Shown here one piece after another: positions 5,375-5,724 of a stretch of 5,724 bases of DNA (its first letter is position 1; each line of letters opens with the position of its first letter). The position numbers were made by a program, and so were the translations under genes. A model generated the notes under the pieces. That model saw nothing but the letters and a program-made list of their open reading frames with translations. It was not told the DNA's origin and ran no database searches. The stretch is from Asaia bogorensis (GTDB lineage: Bacteria; Pseudomonadota; Alphaproteobacteria; Acetobacterales; Acetobacteraceae): NCBI GenBank assembly GCA_945873675.1, contig CAMCEP010000192.1:1-5724 (forward strand). The letters are read 5' to 3'.

Positions 5375-5724
5375 TTGGACAAGAACAGGACAGGGCAGGG
5401 GATTGCGCTGATGGTGGTGGCCATGGGGGTGCTGCCGCTTTTGGATGTTTGCGCGAAATTCCTGGGCCAAGGCGGCATTCCCATTCTGCAAATTGTTTGG
5501 GCGCGCATGTTTTTTGGCGCGGTCTTCATCCTGCCCTTTGCCTGGCGTGCGGTGGGGCCGCGCGGGTTGCTGCCGGAAAGGCTTGGCTTTCACACAGCGC
5601 GGGCGGCGGCTTTGGTGGGGTCCACCGGCTTTTTCTTTGGCGCCATAACTTTCATGCCGATTGCCGATAGCCTGGCGATTTTCTTTGTGCAGCCCTTGCT
5701 GATTACGGCATTGTCGCCGCTATT
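5375..5724 (+). CDS. EamA/DMT-family transporter, N-terminal part (runs off the window)
   Basis: The open frame reads to the right edge without a stop, giving 116 residues of an integral membrane protein. From TTG 5375 it begins MDKNRTGQGIALMVVAMG, followed by four hydrophobic segments at about 10-28, 38-56, 76-94 and 98-116. The pattern of LLDVCAKFL after the first helix, QIVWARM at the start of the second, and ADSLAIFFVQPL at the fourth fits the EamA half of drug/metabolite transporters, which usually have about 300 residues and ten helices in two repeats. Substrate cannot be predicted. The start is uncertain: TTG 5375 gives the family-like N-terminus but a poor ribosome binding site, while ATG 5411 has AGGGG (5397-5401) upstream and would shorten the first helix. 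It is divergent from the binding-protein operon; I could not identify its promoter. Confidence 0.8.
   Translation, partial: MDKNRTGQGIALMVVAMGVLPLLDVCAKFLGQGGIPILQIVWARMFFGAVFILPFAWRAVGPRGLLPERLGFHTARAAALVGSTGFFFGAITFMPIADSLAIFFVQPLLITALSPL

Noticed and set aside
5229..5375. N-terminal extension of the binding protein to 5375
   Set aside because: AAGGAGGT right before ATG 5228 and an immediate signal peptide fix the shorter start.

Overview
This is a high-GC window with five protein genes. The gene set (a Phasin_2-type phasin, a Bug/TctC-type solute-binding protein, an S11 D,D-carboxypeptidase with a disordered tail, an EamA transporter) and the GC-rich codon use suggest an alphaproteobacterium, perhaps Rhodospirillales/Acetobacteraceae. 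That placement is an inference from gene style; there is no rRNA or other marker to confirm it. I see no tRNA, CRISPR array, insertion sequence or phage gene.

Layout. At the left (39-656) is a minus-strand phasin gene with a strong intrinsic terminator at its 3' end and a well-structured regulatory region upstream. That region (657-1001) is shared with a divergent plus-strand gene for a secreted penicillin-binding-protein-type D-alanyl-D-alanine carboxypeptidase (1002-2177). The carboxypeptidase stop codon lies one base from the stop codon of a convergent minus-strand gene cluster. In transcription order this cluster (5228 down to 2179) runs: a periplasmic tripartite-tricarboxylate-type binding protein, a D-2-hydroxyacid dehydrogenase coupled by a TGATG overlap, and, after a 51-base gap holding a perfect GC-rich hairpin, a polyprenyl-phosphate sugar-1-phosphate transferase. 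A divergent promoter region (5229-5374) separates this cluster from the 5' part of an EamA/DMT-family permease gene that runs off the right edge.

How the genes fit together. The phasin coats polyhydroxyalkanoate granules, and its promoter carries two copies of a TGCAGYGCA element placed where a PhaR-type repressor would act. The binding protein and dehydrogenase probably form one functional unit: capture of an organic acid outside, then oxidation or reduction of a 2-hydroxy/2-keto acid inside. The transferase starts a lipid-linked surface glycan and the carboxypeptidase trims peptidoglycan; their adjacency looks positional rather than functional.

Most of the window is ordinary core or accessory chromosome. 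The points most worth a second look are the phasin promoter architecture, the carboxypeptidase's strongly basic low-complexity tail, the two-cysteine loop in the binding protein, and the hairpin between dehydrogenase and transferase. I did not find evidence for an undescribed multi-gene system.
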